Assembly: GCA_027371665.1 (NCBI GenBank)
Contig: DAHXMP010000030.1
Location: forward strand, 1-14,380
From: Bacteroidota bacterium
GTDB lineage: Bacteria; Bacteroidota; Ignavibacteria; Kapaibacteriales; UBA2268
Length of the DNA: 14,380 nt
Direction: 5' to 3'
This document shows, in pieces, positions 6,956 through 13,970 of the stretch (positions are counted from its first letter, which is position 1; each line of letters opens with the position of its first letter). A program made the position numbers and the translations under genes. The notes below the pieces were generated by a model that saw only the letters and a list, made by a program, of their open reading frames with translations, was not told the DNA's origin and did no database searches.

Positions 6956-7483
6956 TTATGATACTTTTGGCGGAGGTGAAGGAATGTCAAAAACACAAGA
7001 ATAGTAATCAGAGCATAGAATTGCATGATGTAAATAAACAATTCCTGCAAACAGATTTAATTCCCATTTATTGAAAAAGTAATCCTGCACAAGCTGTTGA
7101 AACAATTTCTGAGCAGTCTTGTTGTGAGCTATGCTGTCGTTTACATTTTGTTTAATCAGGTCAGCCTGCTTTGCAAACAGTTCTTCTTCTCTCGTGTCAT
7201 TGATACAAAAATAGTGTACGGTATCATTTGAGATTTTCATTTTAACGACATCGTAAAGCCTGCCTTCAAAAATAAATTCACTGTTAACATTTTTCCATTT
7301 GAGTTTGTACTTATTACTGTATGTAATGGTTATCCGTTCGAGGTTTTTCAAAGCAATTTCGCTTCGAATCAAGTGCTTAACTTCATTTTGTGCCCGGTAT
7401 TGCATGAACTTAAAAATAAATATAAATCCGACACTGTTTGTCAGAATAGCGATGCACAGCAATATGGAAATCGTTTTCTTCAA
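6956..7483 (-). CDS. Membrane-anchored small protein paired with the TonB-dependent receptor, function unknown
   Basis: The 175-residue frame begins with TTG at 7483 (TTG AAG AAA, read MKK). That start gives a proper N-terminal hydrophobic segment (residues ~4-26, ISILLCIAILTNSVGFIFIF), whereas the next ATG would cut it off. The region after the anchor includes a charged segment and a small beta-rich domain with FEGRLYDVVKMKI and YFCINDTREEELFA. Later come helical LFQQLVQDYF and a proline-rich tail ending SPPPKVS. Small proteins of this layout occur next to TonB-dependent receptor genes in Bacteroidota, as I recall, but the role is not established. The receptor gene follows 143 bases downstream on the same strand. 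It may sit in the inner membrane with the domain in the periplasm and assist the receptor's substrate handling (inference). Confidence 0.8.
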   Translation of the reverse strand: MKKTISILLCIAILTNSVGFIFIFKFMQYRAQNEVKHLIRSEIALKNLERITITYSNKYKLKWKNVNSEFIFEGRLYDVVKMKISNDTVHYFCINDTREEELFAKQADLIKQNVNDSIAHNKTAQKLFQQLVQDYFFNKWELNLFAGIVYLHHAILCSDYYSCVFDIPSPPPKVS

Positions 7484-7653
7484 AATTTTAAAATCTTATA
7501 ACTGTCAAAATTAACATTTAATAACAAAAAATAATTATGAAATTTTGAAAAATTCAAGACTATATAACGAAACATGATAAAATTAAAACCAAGAGTTTCC
7601 GTTTTTTACAAAATAATACCTAATTACAATTATCATAAAATTAAGAGGATTGT

Positions 7654-10143
7654 ATGAAAAAGATTTTACCGATAGTTATTGCAATTATTTTTACAAGTGC
7701 ACAAATGATTTTAGCACAAAACTTCGAAATTCTTAAAAGTTTCGATGAATTCATTCAAAGAACGACTCTTTTGGACAGGCAGGAAATCCCGCTCGCAACA
7801 ATTTCAACAGGATTTATTTCATCACCTTTATGTGCAGGTAATTTAGTTTCTGTACCTTATACGGTTTCGGGTTCTTTCAACCCCGGGAATGTATTTACCG
7901 CTCAGCTTTCAAATACATCCGGCAGTTTCAGCCTTCCGATTCCAATCGGTTCGGTAACCTCGACAAATTCCGGTATCATCAATGCTGTTATATCCGGTTA
8001 TACACCCTATGGAACAGGATACAGGATAAGAGTTGTAGGCTCAGACCCTTATACGGTTGGCACGGATAATGGAATGAATATAATTATAAACACAAAACCA
8101 AACCCGGTGATTAATGGTTCTAATACTGCATGTATGAACTCTTCTCAGACATTTTCGACCATATCAACACCGGGAAATTCCTATACATGGCAGGCATACG
8201 GCGGTTTGATTGTCGGAAATAATCATAGCACAAACATACTTGTAAACTGGACAACATCTAATCCAAGCGGAACCGTAACTTTGGCTGAAACTAATGACCT
8301 TTCAGGGTGTTTGGACTCGACATATTTAACTGTTTCATTTAATCCGCTTCCAAGTCCATCAATCAGCGGAACAGGCACAGTATGTAATAAATCCACTCAA
8401 ACTTACACTTGCCCGGTTGTTGCCGGACATTCATATTCATGGAGTGCCGGCGGAGGAAGCATTGTAGGCACGAATAATAATACTGCTGATGTTTACTGGA
8501 ATACTCTAAATTCAACTGGTATTGTCTCAGTTCAGGAAACAATTAATTCTACAGGTTGTTCGGCTACATCTTCGAAAACAATCACAATTAATCCACTTCC
8601 AGCCCCAATGATTTCCGGAGATTTCGATGTATGTAATAACAGCATACAGAACTATTCCACTACTTTCACTCCCAATATAAATTATCAGTGGAAGACTTAT
8701 GGAGGAAATATTATTGGAAATAATAACCAGACAAATGTTTCTGTTAATTGGAACACATCTTTAACCAGCAGTACAATAACATTAATTGAAACAAACCAGG
8801 GAACTTTATGTAAGGATTCTGCTTATCAAATTGTAAATATTTTACCGATACCCGTTCCTTCCTTCACAGGCACTGATGTGTCATTTAAAGACAGTACAGA
8901 ATACTATACAACTTCACCTATAAACGGAAATTCTATCCTGTGGAAGGTTGCCGGCGGTCAAATTATCGGCCCGAGAAACAATGTTGAAGCCCGAATTAAA
9001 TGGGAAACTCCTCCCTCCGGAACGATTACCTTGATTCAAACAGTTGATGCTACGGGATGCCAGGATTCAATCTACAGGGTTGTAACTATAAAACCATTCT
9101 CCCCATATATTAGTGGTGCCGAAAGCACTTGTGAAAATAAAACTGAGAATTATTCTGCACAATCCGTAAGCGGAGCGTCTTATGCCTGGACAGTTACAGG
9201 AGGAAATGTTATAAGTGCCCTTAATCAACCTTCAATGCAAGTAAAATGGTTTTCTCCCGGTACCGGAAAAATTTCACTCATTATTACAATAAATTCTTCT
9301 GGGTATAAAGATTCAAGTGAAAAAGATGTAACTATCAATCCAGTGCCAGCAATCCCTTTATTATTCGGACCATTATCTTCATGTGTTAATAAAATTGAAA
9401 CATATTCTACTTCCCAGCTTAAAGGATTCACGTTAAAATGGCAGGCAGAAAACGGATTTATTGTAAATGAAGATGACCAGCCCGACGTTAAGGTAAGATG
9501 GCTCAGTGAGCCATCCGGTACAATCACACTAACGAAAGCTGTTGCTTATCCCTACAATAGCTGTAGCTCATCTACTTTCCAGGTAGTAAATGTTTATGCA
9601 TTGCCTTCACCTGTTATTGAAGGAACTACAACTGCCGTGAGAAACACAATTGAGCATTACTCTGTAAACAATAACGAAGGTTCAAAATACCAATGGGAAG
9701 TCATCGGTGGCTCAATTACCGGAGCTGATACGGTATCCGAAGCTGATATTCTTTGGGGAAACGACAACTCGGGTGTTTTGACAGCGATTGAAACAAACAG
9801 CAACGGATGCACGGATTCTTCAGTAATCACGGTATCTTTGTCAGTAAATAGTGTAAATTATAATTTTAATCCATATTCTATAAAACTATATCCCAATCCG
9901 ACATCAGGTTCAATCAATTTTGAATTATCCTGCAATGCCGAAGATTTTTATGAAATTGATATAGTGAATATTTATGGGGAAACAGTCAGAAATATTTATG
10001 ATGGTATTATTGAGGCAGGCATATTTAAAACATCATGGGATGGGACCAATTCTGAATTAAACAAGGTATCATCGGGAATTTATTTCTTATCGGTAAAAAG
10101 TAAAGTGGGCTTACTGACAGATAAGATTGTAATTTTGAGATAG
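7654..10143 (+). CDS. Secreted seven-repeat PKD-like protein with type IX secretion C-terminal sorting domain
   Basis: This 829-residue protein starts at ATG 7654 with AAGAGGA upstream. Residues 1-21 are a signal peptide (MKKILPIVIAIIFTSAQMILA). Residues ~45-148 form an Ig-like domain with the recurring pattern CAGN, VPYTVSGSFNPGNVFTAQLS and GYRIRV. Seven tandem repeats of about 83 residues follow (~149-729). Each has P-x-I-x-G, often a cysteine, then Y-x-W-x-x-x-G-G-x-I, a V-x-W strand, and G-C-x-D-S, typical of PKD-like surface proteins. Residues ~745-829 are a type A sorting domain: IKLYPNPTSGSINFEL, then SGIYFLSVKS, and KIVILR at the end. T9SS exports such proteins across the outer membrane and removes the sorting domain, usually linking the protein to the surface. 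No catalytic domain is seen, so an adhesin or structural surface role is likely. It is monocistronic, with a terminator directly after it. Confidence 0.9.
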   Translation: MKKILPIVIAIIFTSAQMILAQNFEILKSFDEFIQRTTLLDRQEIPLATISTGFISSPLCAGNLVSVPYTVSGSFNPGNVFTAQLSNTSGSFSLPIPIGSVTSTNSGIINAVISGYTPYGTGYRIRVVGSDPYTVGTDNGMNIIINTKPNPVINGSNTACMNSSQTFSTISTPGNSYTWQAYGGLIVGNNHSTNILVNWTTSNPSGTVTLAETNDLSGCLDSTYLTVSFNPLPSPSISGTGTVCNKSTQTYTCPVVAGHSYSWSAGGGSIVGTNNNTADVYWNTLNSTGIVSVQETINSTGCSATSSKTITINPLPAPMISGDFDVCNNSIQNYSTTFTPNINYQWKTYGGNIIGNNNQTNVSVNWNTSLTSSTITLIETNQGTLCKDSAYQIVNILPIPVPSFTGTDVSFKDSTEYYTTSPINGNSILWKVAGGQIIGPRNNVEARIKWETPPSGTITLIQTVDATGCQDSIYRVVTIKPFSPYISGAESTCENKTENYSAQSVSGASYAWTVTGGNVISALNQPSMQVKWFSPGTGKISLIITINSSGYKDSSEKDVTINPVPAIPLLFGPLSSCVNKIETYSTSQLKGFTLKWQAENGFIVNEDDQPDVKVRWLSEPSGTITLTKAVAYPYNSCSSSTFQVVNVYALPSPVIEGTTTAVRNTIEHYSVNNNEGSKYQWEVIGGSITGADTVSEADILWGNDNSGVLTAIETNSNGCTDSSVITVSLSVNSVNYNFNPYSIKLYPNPTSGSINFELSCNAEDFYEIDIVNIYGETVRNIYDGIIEAGIFKTSWDGTNSELNKVSSGIYFLSVKSKVGLLTDKIVILR
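8098..9840 (+). repeat. Seven coding tandem repeats of ~83 codons
   Basis: Units begin near residues 150, 232, 315, 399, 481, 565 and 650 of the T9SS-secreted protein. They share spacing and key residues but little DNA identity, so they are old duplications. Units 4 (starting VPSFTGTDVSF) and 7 (starting SPVIEGTTTAV) have lost the early cysteine that units 1, 2, 3, 5 and 6 keep. Confidence 0.75.
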
Positions 10144-10180
10144 CAGATTATTATTCAACTATATGATTGTTATTAATCAG

Positions 10181-10208
10181 AGGGGTAGGTATTAAACCTA
10201 CCCTTTTT
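10181..10208 (+). terminator. Rho-independent terminator after the T9SS-secreted protein gene
   Basis: GGGTAGGT (10183-10190) and ACCTACCC (10196-10203) form a perfect 8-bp stem around ATTAA, followed by TTTTT (10204-10208). The stem can extend by a G-T and an A-T pair. It lies about 40 bases after the stop codon and isolates this gene from the ATP-grasp gene downstream. Confidence 0.9.
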
Positions 10209-10319
10209 ATCATGAAATAATAATCATTGGAAAATCAAATTATAACAATTAAAAAATTGATATTATTGATTAGTTTAGTTGAATAATTTATAAAAATTTT
10301 GAAAGATATTTTATATTAA

Positions 10320-11183
10320 ATGAAGAAAATCGGTATTATTACTTCGGATGAGCAGCCGCAGCTTGTCGAATATGACAGAGATATTGTAAAATTGCTCGAG
10401 GAGCGGGATATTATAGCTGAGCCGCTCGTGTGGGACAATCCCCGCAATCCGTGGGAAAGCTATGATATGCTCCTGATGAGAACTGCATGGGGTTACAATC
10501 ACAAACCTGTCGAATTTAGAAACCTTCTCGATTATTTTGAAGCTCAAGAACTGAATGTGTGGAATCCTGCATTCATAATGAAAGAGAACATGCACAAGTT
10601 TTATCTTAAAAGACTGATTGAAGCAGGCTTCGACGTTATACCGACTTTATTTCTCGAACCCGAAAATATAAACTATATAAAAGAAATAGCCGAAAGTACA
10701 GGATGGAAGAAGTTTGTCATCAAGCCTGCCATTTCAGCCAGTGCATACAATACTTATGTGATTTCAGATTTGAACAGATTCCGGGAAGATGATGGTTTGA
10801 AAGAAAAATTTGTAGGGAAACAATTTTTATTTCAAAGATATATCAATGAGATTCAAACGTATGGAGAATGGTCGATAATTTTCTTCTCCAATGGATTCAG
10901 CTATTCTGTACTGAAAGTCCCTAAAAAAGGCGACTATCGCGTTCAGTTCTTCTTCGGTGCAAGATATTACCGCCTGCAGCCTCCAGATTATGTTTATAAA
11001 GCTGCTAAAAATGTAGCGGATTTTTATATTAAAAACTGCCTATATATACGTGTTGACGGAGTCGAATCTGAAGGCAAATTTTATATAATGGAAGTCGAAA
11101 TGATTGAGCCGGACTTGATTATGAACATGGTGCCCGAGGCAAAGCAGCATTTCGCCGATGCGATTTTAGAAAAATTATATTAA
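10320..11183 (+). CDS. ATP-grasp ligase, RimK/glutathione-synthetase-like, substrate unknown
   Basis: This 287-residue protein has the layout of the ATP-grasp subgroup that includes DcsG and glutathione-synthetase-like ligases. The N-terminal pre-ATP-grasp domain has LLMRTAWGYNHKPVEFRNLL at ~51-70 (the usual R-S/T-x-W-x-Y motif) and NPAFIMKENMHKFYLKRL, where the family has the NP...NxxKxYL motif. The ATP-binding lysine is probably in KKFVIKPAISASAYNTY (~133-149), followed by a glycine-poor loop. The metal-binding C-terminal motif is EVEMIEPDLIMNM (~257-269), matching the family E-x-E-x-I-E-P. These enzymes join a carboxylate to an amine or thiol by an acyl-phosphate intermediate and act in the cytoplasm. 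No Shine-Dalgarno is evident before ATG 10320. It stands alone: a terminator precedes it and the next gene is convergent, so the substrate cannot be inferred from context. Confidence 0.85.
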   Translation: MKKIGIITSDEQPQLVEYDRDIVKLLEERDIIAEPLVWDNPRNPWESYDMLLMRTAWGYNHKPVEFRNLLDYFEAQELNVWNPAFIMKENMHKFYLKRLIEAGFDVIPTLFLEPENINYIKEIAESTGWKKFVIKPAISASAYNTYVISDLNRFREDDGLKEKFVGKQFLFQRYINEIQTYGEWSIIFFSNGFSYSVLKVPKKGDYRVQFFFGARYYRLQPPDYVYKAAKNVADFYIKNCLYIRVDGVESEGKFYIMEVEMIEPDLIMNMVPEAKQHFADAILEKLY

Positions 11184-11244
11184 TTTTTTATAGAAATTAT
11201 TTTGGGATTATCAATCTATATTTAAGATCATCATTCTAATAATC

Positions 11245-12492
11245 TCATGTGAATATTGATAAGAACAAAAGAATGAAGGATAAGGCGACAAGCACCACTA
11301 CAGTAGTCCAGCCGATTAGATTATTTAATTTTTTGTTGACATGTTTGCCCATTATTTCCTTATTATTCACGAGAAGAATCATGCAGACGAGGACGACGGG
11401 AAGCAATAACCCGTTTGCAATCTGGGACCACAATGTTATTAGTATAAGCGGTGCATGTGGTATCAGAATGATACATACGGCAATAAAAATTATACCTGTG
11501 TACAAAACATAAAACTCGGGTGCTTCTTTCCATTTCTTATCAACTCCCGCCTCGAATCCGAATGCTTCGCATACGTAAAATGCAGTTGCAATGGGAAGTA
11601 TCGTAGCTGAAAATATCGAAGCAATAAATAGCCCGAATGCAAATACCTCAGAGGCAATTGCACCGGCAAGCGGTTTTAATGCAAGAGCGGCGTCCTTAGC
11701 TTCATTTATTACAATCCCGTTTTCATGCAAGGTCGAAGCACATGCAACGATAATAAAAAACGCTACAACGACAGTTGCAATGCTTCCTATAATTACATCC
11801 CATATTGTATATTTATAATCTTCGAATTTCAAACCCTTCTCGATAACGGCAGACTGCATATAAAACTGCATCCACGGGGCAATCGTAGTTCCGACAACAC
11901 CTATTACAATTGATATATAACCGAGATTAAAGTCAATTTCCGGTTTAATCAAAGCTGTACCGATTTCTCCCCAGTGAGGTTTTCCCATAATAGCCGACAC
12001 AACATAAACCATCAGGAAGAGGCTAAAAATAAGAAATATTTTTTCTACAGATTTATAAGTCCCTTTTACGACAAGTATCCACACAAAAATTGCTGACAGA
12101 GGAACAGAAATATATTTGCTTACGCCGAAAACATTCATACTCCCGGCGATTCCTGCAAACTCAGTCGTCGTATTCCCAATATCAGCAATCAGCAAACCGA
12201 TGAAAATAAAAAATGTTGTCCGTACACCTGCATTTTCACGAATGAGGTCAGCCAGTCCTTTACCGGTAACTATACCCATTCTTGCGTTCATTTCCTGGAT
12301 AATAACGAGAACCACAAAGGCAGGAATTAAAGTCCAGAGCAGCTTATATCCATACAATGCCCCGGCAACAGAATAAGTCGTTATGCCACCGGCGTCGTTA
12401 TCAACACTCCCGGTAATTATCCCTGGACCTAAAAGTGCGAGAAATATTACAATATTTCTCCAGAGGTTTCTTTTTTTAATTGTTGCAAACAT
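11245..12492 (-). CDS. NRAMP-family divalent metal transporter with variant metal-site residues
   Basis: This 415-residue, ~11-helix inner-membrane protein starts at ATG 12492, preceded by AGAGGTG. It is 24 bases downstream of the MgtE_N/CBS gene, hence co-transcribed. The first helix reads GPGIITGSVDNDAGGITTYS. The canonical D-P-G-N site is here D33-A-G-G36, so the asparagine ligand is absent. In helix 6 the canonical M-P-H is A205-P206-W207 (GTTIAPWMQFYMQSA). The methionine that selects for transition metals is therefore replaced by alanine. Loss of that methionine is reported for NRAMP-related Mg2+ transporters, so Mg2+ (or Mn2+) uptake is plausible, but the substrate is inferred. A regulator with an MgtE-type intracellular domain directly upstream supports this. 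NRAMP proteins use proton coupling in many members; whether this one does cannot be read from the sequence. Confidence 0.9.
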   Translation of the reverse strand: MFATIKKRNLWRNIVIFLALLGPGIITGSVDNDAGGITTYSVAGALYGYKLLWTLIPAFVVLVIIQEMNARMGIVTGKGLADLIRENAGVRTTFFIFIGLLIADIGNTTTEFAGIAGSMNVFGVSKYISVPLSAIFVWILVVKGTYKSVEKIFLIFSLFLMVYVVSAIMGKPHWGEIGTALIKPEIDFNLGYISIVIGVVGTTIAPWMQFYMQSAVIEKGLKFEDYKYTIWDVIIGSIATVVVAFFIIVACASTLHENGIVINEAKDAALALKPLAGAIASEVFAFGLFIASIFSATILPIATAFYVCEAFGFEAGVDKKWKEAPEFYVLYTGIIFIAVCIILIPHAPLILITLWSQIANGLLLPVVLVCMILLVNNKEIMGKHVNKKLNNLIGWTTVVVLVALSFILLFLSIFT

Positions 12493-12516
12493 ATCGCACC
12501 TCTACTTCTGCACATA

Positions 12517-13680
12517 TTACATGAGCCTGTCAATCACATCATCAATTACCACTGTGCCAAGCATTTTCATTTCGTGGTCAACAACGGGAACCGCCAGCAT
12601 GTTATATTTTGAAATTATAGCCGGCAGTCTTTTTGCTTTGTCATCATCATATACGAAATTATTAGATTTATGCATTATATGCCTGAGATGAACTTCCGGT
12701 TGGGATATAATCAAATCTCTCAGCGATACCGTTGCGAGCAGTCTTTCTCTCCTGTCGAGAATAAAAATGCTGTATATTGTATTTGTTTCCGGCTTAAGTC
12801 TTCTTAACTCTTTTATAACATCCGAAACAGATTGTTGCGGATGGAAATGAATGAAATCTGTAGTCATTATACTTCCGACAAGATTATCAGAATATTCCAT
12901 GAGTTCGCGGACCTCCTGGGAAGCTTCGTGTTCCATCTCACCAAGGAGTTCCTCGGCTTTTTCTTCCTGCAACTCATCGAGCAAGTCTGCGGCTTCGTCC
13001 GGCGGCATTTTCTCGAGAAGGTCTGCTGCTTTATCAACCGACATGCTCTCGATGACTTCAATTTGAGCATCCGGTTCCATTTCTTCGAGAACATCTGCCG
13101 CCCTTTCTTCATCCATCGAACTGAAAATTGCCATCTTAGAACTCCTGTCGAGGTCTTCGATAATATCAGCAACGTCTGAAGGATGAAGTGTCTTGAGTTT
13201 CGTGTATGGCTTTGTAAGCTGAATATCCATTTTCGGAAAATGAATAGTTTCAACTTCATCCCAAAGCACCAATTTGCTGGGAATTGTGATTCCGAAAAAG
13301 CTCAGAAACTTTTCTATTGGTTTCGCTATCCCGATTCGTCTCAGCAGTCCTTCCATGCCAACATCAACGGCAACCAGGAATGCTCCGGACTCAACAACAG
13401 CAATCCTATTATCTTGCAATACAGAGGCCATTATTTCAGTAAAACGTTTTGCTTCGTTTTTGTTAACAACCCATCCGCATGAGTCTTCAAACCTTCCAGT
13501 TCCCTCGACTTTTTCATAATCATCGAATAATTCTGATAAAATATAATTCAAATTATTTATACCAGAATACCTTTTGTCTTTTTTGCAAAACGCTCTGATT
13601 GTCCATACATACTTATTACTTGAGGCTCTATCGCTGATAATTTTAAAATTATATTTTATGCCTTCAAAAAATGCTACCAT
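12517..13680 (-). CDS. MgtE_N/CBS-domain regulatory protein with an atypical, apparently swapped N-terminus
   Basis: This 387-residue protein starts at ATG 13680, with AGGGAG about 8 bases upstream. Residues 1-91 (starting MVAFFEGIKYNF) match nothing I recognise. Residues 92-116 are the second half of a PRC-barrel domain (RIAVVESGAFLVAVDVGM) with no first half. Residues ~164-272 are an MgtE_N helical superhelix (TLHPSDVADIIEDLD, EERAADVLEEMEPD, DKAADLLEKMPPDEAADLLD). A CBS pair follows at ~273-387 (VGSIMTTDF, then LRHIMHKS). In MgtE channels the N and CBS domains sense intracellular Mg2+. As a soluble partner of the NRAMP transporter downstream this protein probably gates or regulates it. The junction at residue 91/92 falls exactly at the edge of a 71-base inverted repeat shared with the plus-strand gene at 13971. 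The N-terminus may therefore come from recombination or a misassembly. Confidence 0.85.
   Translation of the reverse strand: MVAFFEGIKYNFKIISDRASSNKYVWTIRAFCKKDKRYSGINNLNYILSELFDDYEKVEGTGRFEDSCGWVVNKNEAKRFTEIMASVLQDNRIAVVESGAFLVAVDVGMEGLLRRIGIAKPIEKFLSFFGITIPSKLVLWDEVETIHFPKMDIQLTKPYTKLKTLHPSDVADIIEDLDRSSKMAIFSSMDEERAADVLEEMEPDAQIEVIESMSVDKAADLLEKMPPDEAADLLDELQEEKAEELLGEMEHEASQEVRELMEYSDNLVGSIMTTDFIHFHPQQSVSDVIKELRRLKPETNTIYSIFILDRRERLLATVSLRDLIISQPEVHLRHIMHKSNNFVYDDDKAKRLPAIISKYNMLAVPVVDHEMKMLGTVVIDDVIDRLM
13337..13407 (-). repeat. 71-bp inverted repeat, left copy
   Basis: Read on the minus strand from 13407 to 13337, these 71 bases are identical to plus-strand 14310-14380. They start AGGATTGCTGTTGTTGAGTC and end CTGCTGAGACG. 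Identity stops abruptly at 13407/13408: upstream codons are GAT AAT here and GAT TTA in the other copy, then unrelated. The other end cannot be seen, because the right copy reaches the window edge. Confidence 0.97.
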
Positions 13681-13845
13681 AATTCACTCCCTTTGCATTT
13701 CCTAAAATTACCTAAATTCTCTCTCTTAATCAAAGGATAAATAAATTTAAAATAGTTCTCAAGTGATTATAATTTTTAAAAAATGCTTTTTCCACGTCCC
13801 GATTTTTACTTAACTTTGTGTTCAAATTTTTGTCGAACTATTTGT
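13681..13845. other. Divergent intergenic region, left part
   Basis: This stretch separates the minus-strand MgtE_N/CBS gene from the plus-strand PRC-barrel gene. It is AT-rich and should hold the minus-strand promoter. No confident -35/-10 pair, operator or small gene is visible. Confidence 0.4.
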
Positions 13846-13851
13846 TATAAT
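13846..13851 (+). promoter_or_regulatory. Possible -10 box (TATAAT) for the PRC-barrel gene
   Basis: A consensus TATAAT lies 120 bases before the start codon, which would place transcription start near 13858, at the beginning of the structured leader. No good -35 is found at 17 bases (TTCAAA at 13821-13826 is 19 bases away). Bacteroidota-type primary promoters differ from the consensus, so this is tentative. Confidence 0.4.
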
Positions 13852-13852
13852 T

Positions 13853-13965
13853 AAAGTGGACCCTGACGGTTCAAGTAGTAAGTTAAATACCTCAAATAAC
13901 GTGGAGACGTGCTGATACATTAGCCCTTCCCCACCTTATTTGATTAATAAAAGTAAGGAGGGAAG
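13853..13965 (+). promoter_or_regulatory. Candidate translational riboswitch or structured leader hiding the ribosome binding site
   Basis: The strong Shine-Dalgarno AAGGAGGG (13955-13962) is buried in a hairpin. CUUCCC (13926-13931) pairs with GGGAAG (13960-13965), and CCUUA (13934-13938) pairs with UAAGG (13954-13958). That makes 11 pairs with a 2x1 internal loop and a 15-base apical loop. A competing pairing of GUGG (13856-13859) with CCAC (13931-13934), extendable by A-U pairs, would enclose the ~70 bases between and break the hairpin, freeing the site. Inside that span are a small ACGU/ACGU hairpin with a GGAG loop (13899-13910) and conserved-looking unpaired stretches. The gene controlled belongs to a divalent-cation module. 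I tried to match it to the Mn2+ yybP-ykoY, Mg2+ M-box and fluoride classes and saw no match. The riboswitch identity is inference; the SD-sequestering hairpin is directly visible. Confidence 0.6.
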
Positions 13966-13970
13966 AAGAA

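Noticed and set aside
8098..9840. CRISPR-like or tandem DNA repeat array
   Set aside because: The periodicity (~250 bases) is at protein level only. DNA identity between units is low and the frame is continuous.
13853..13965. Assignment of the leader to the Mn2+ yybP-ykoY, Mg2+ M-box or fluoride riboswitch
   Set aside because: The conserved loop sequences of those classes, as I know them, are not visible here. Only the SD-hiding hairpin and a competing stem are supported.
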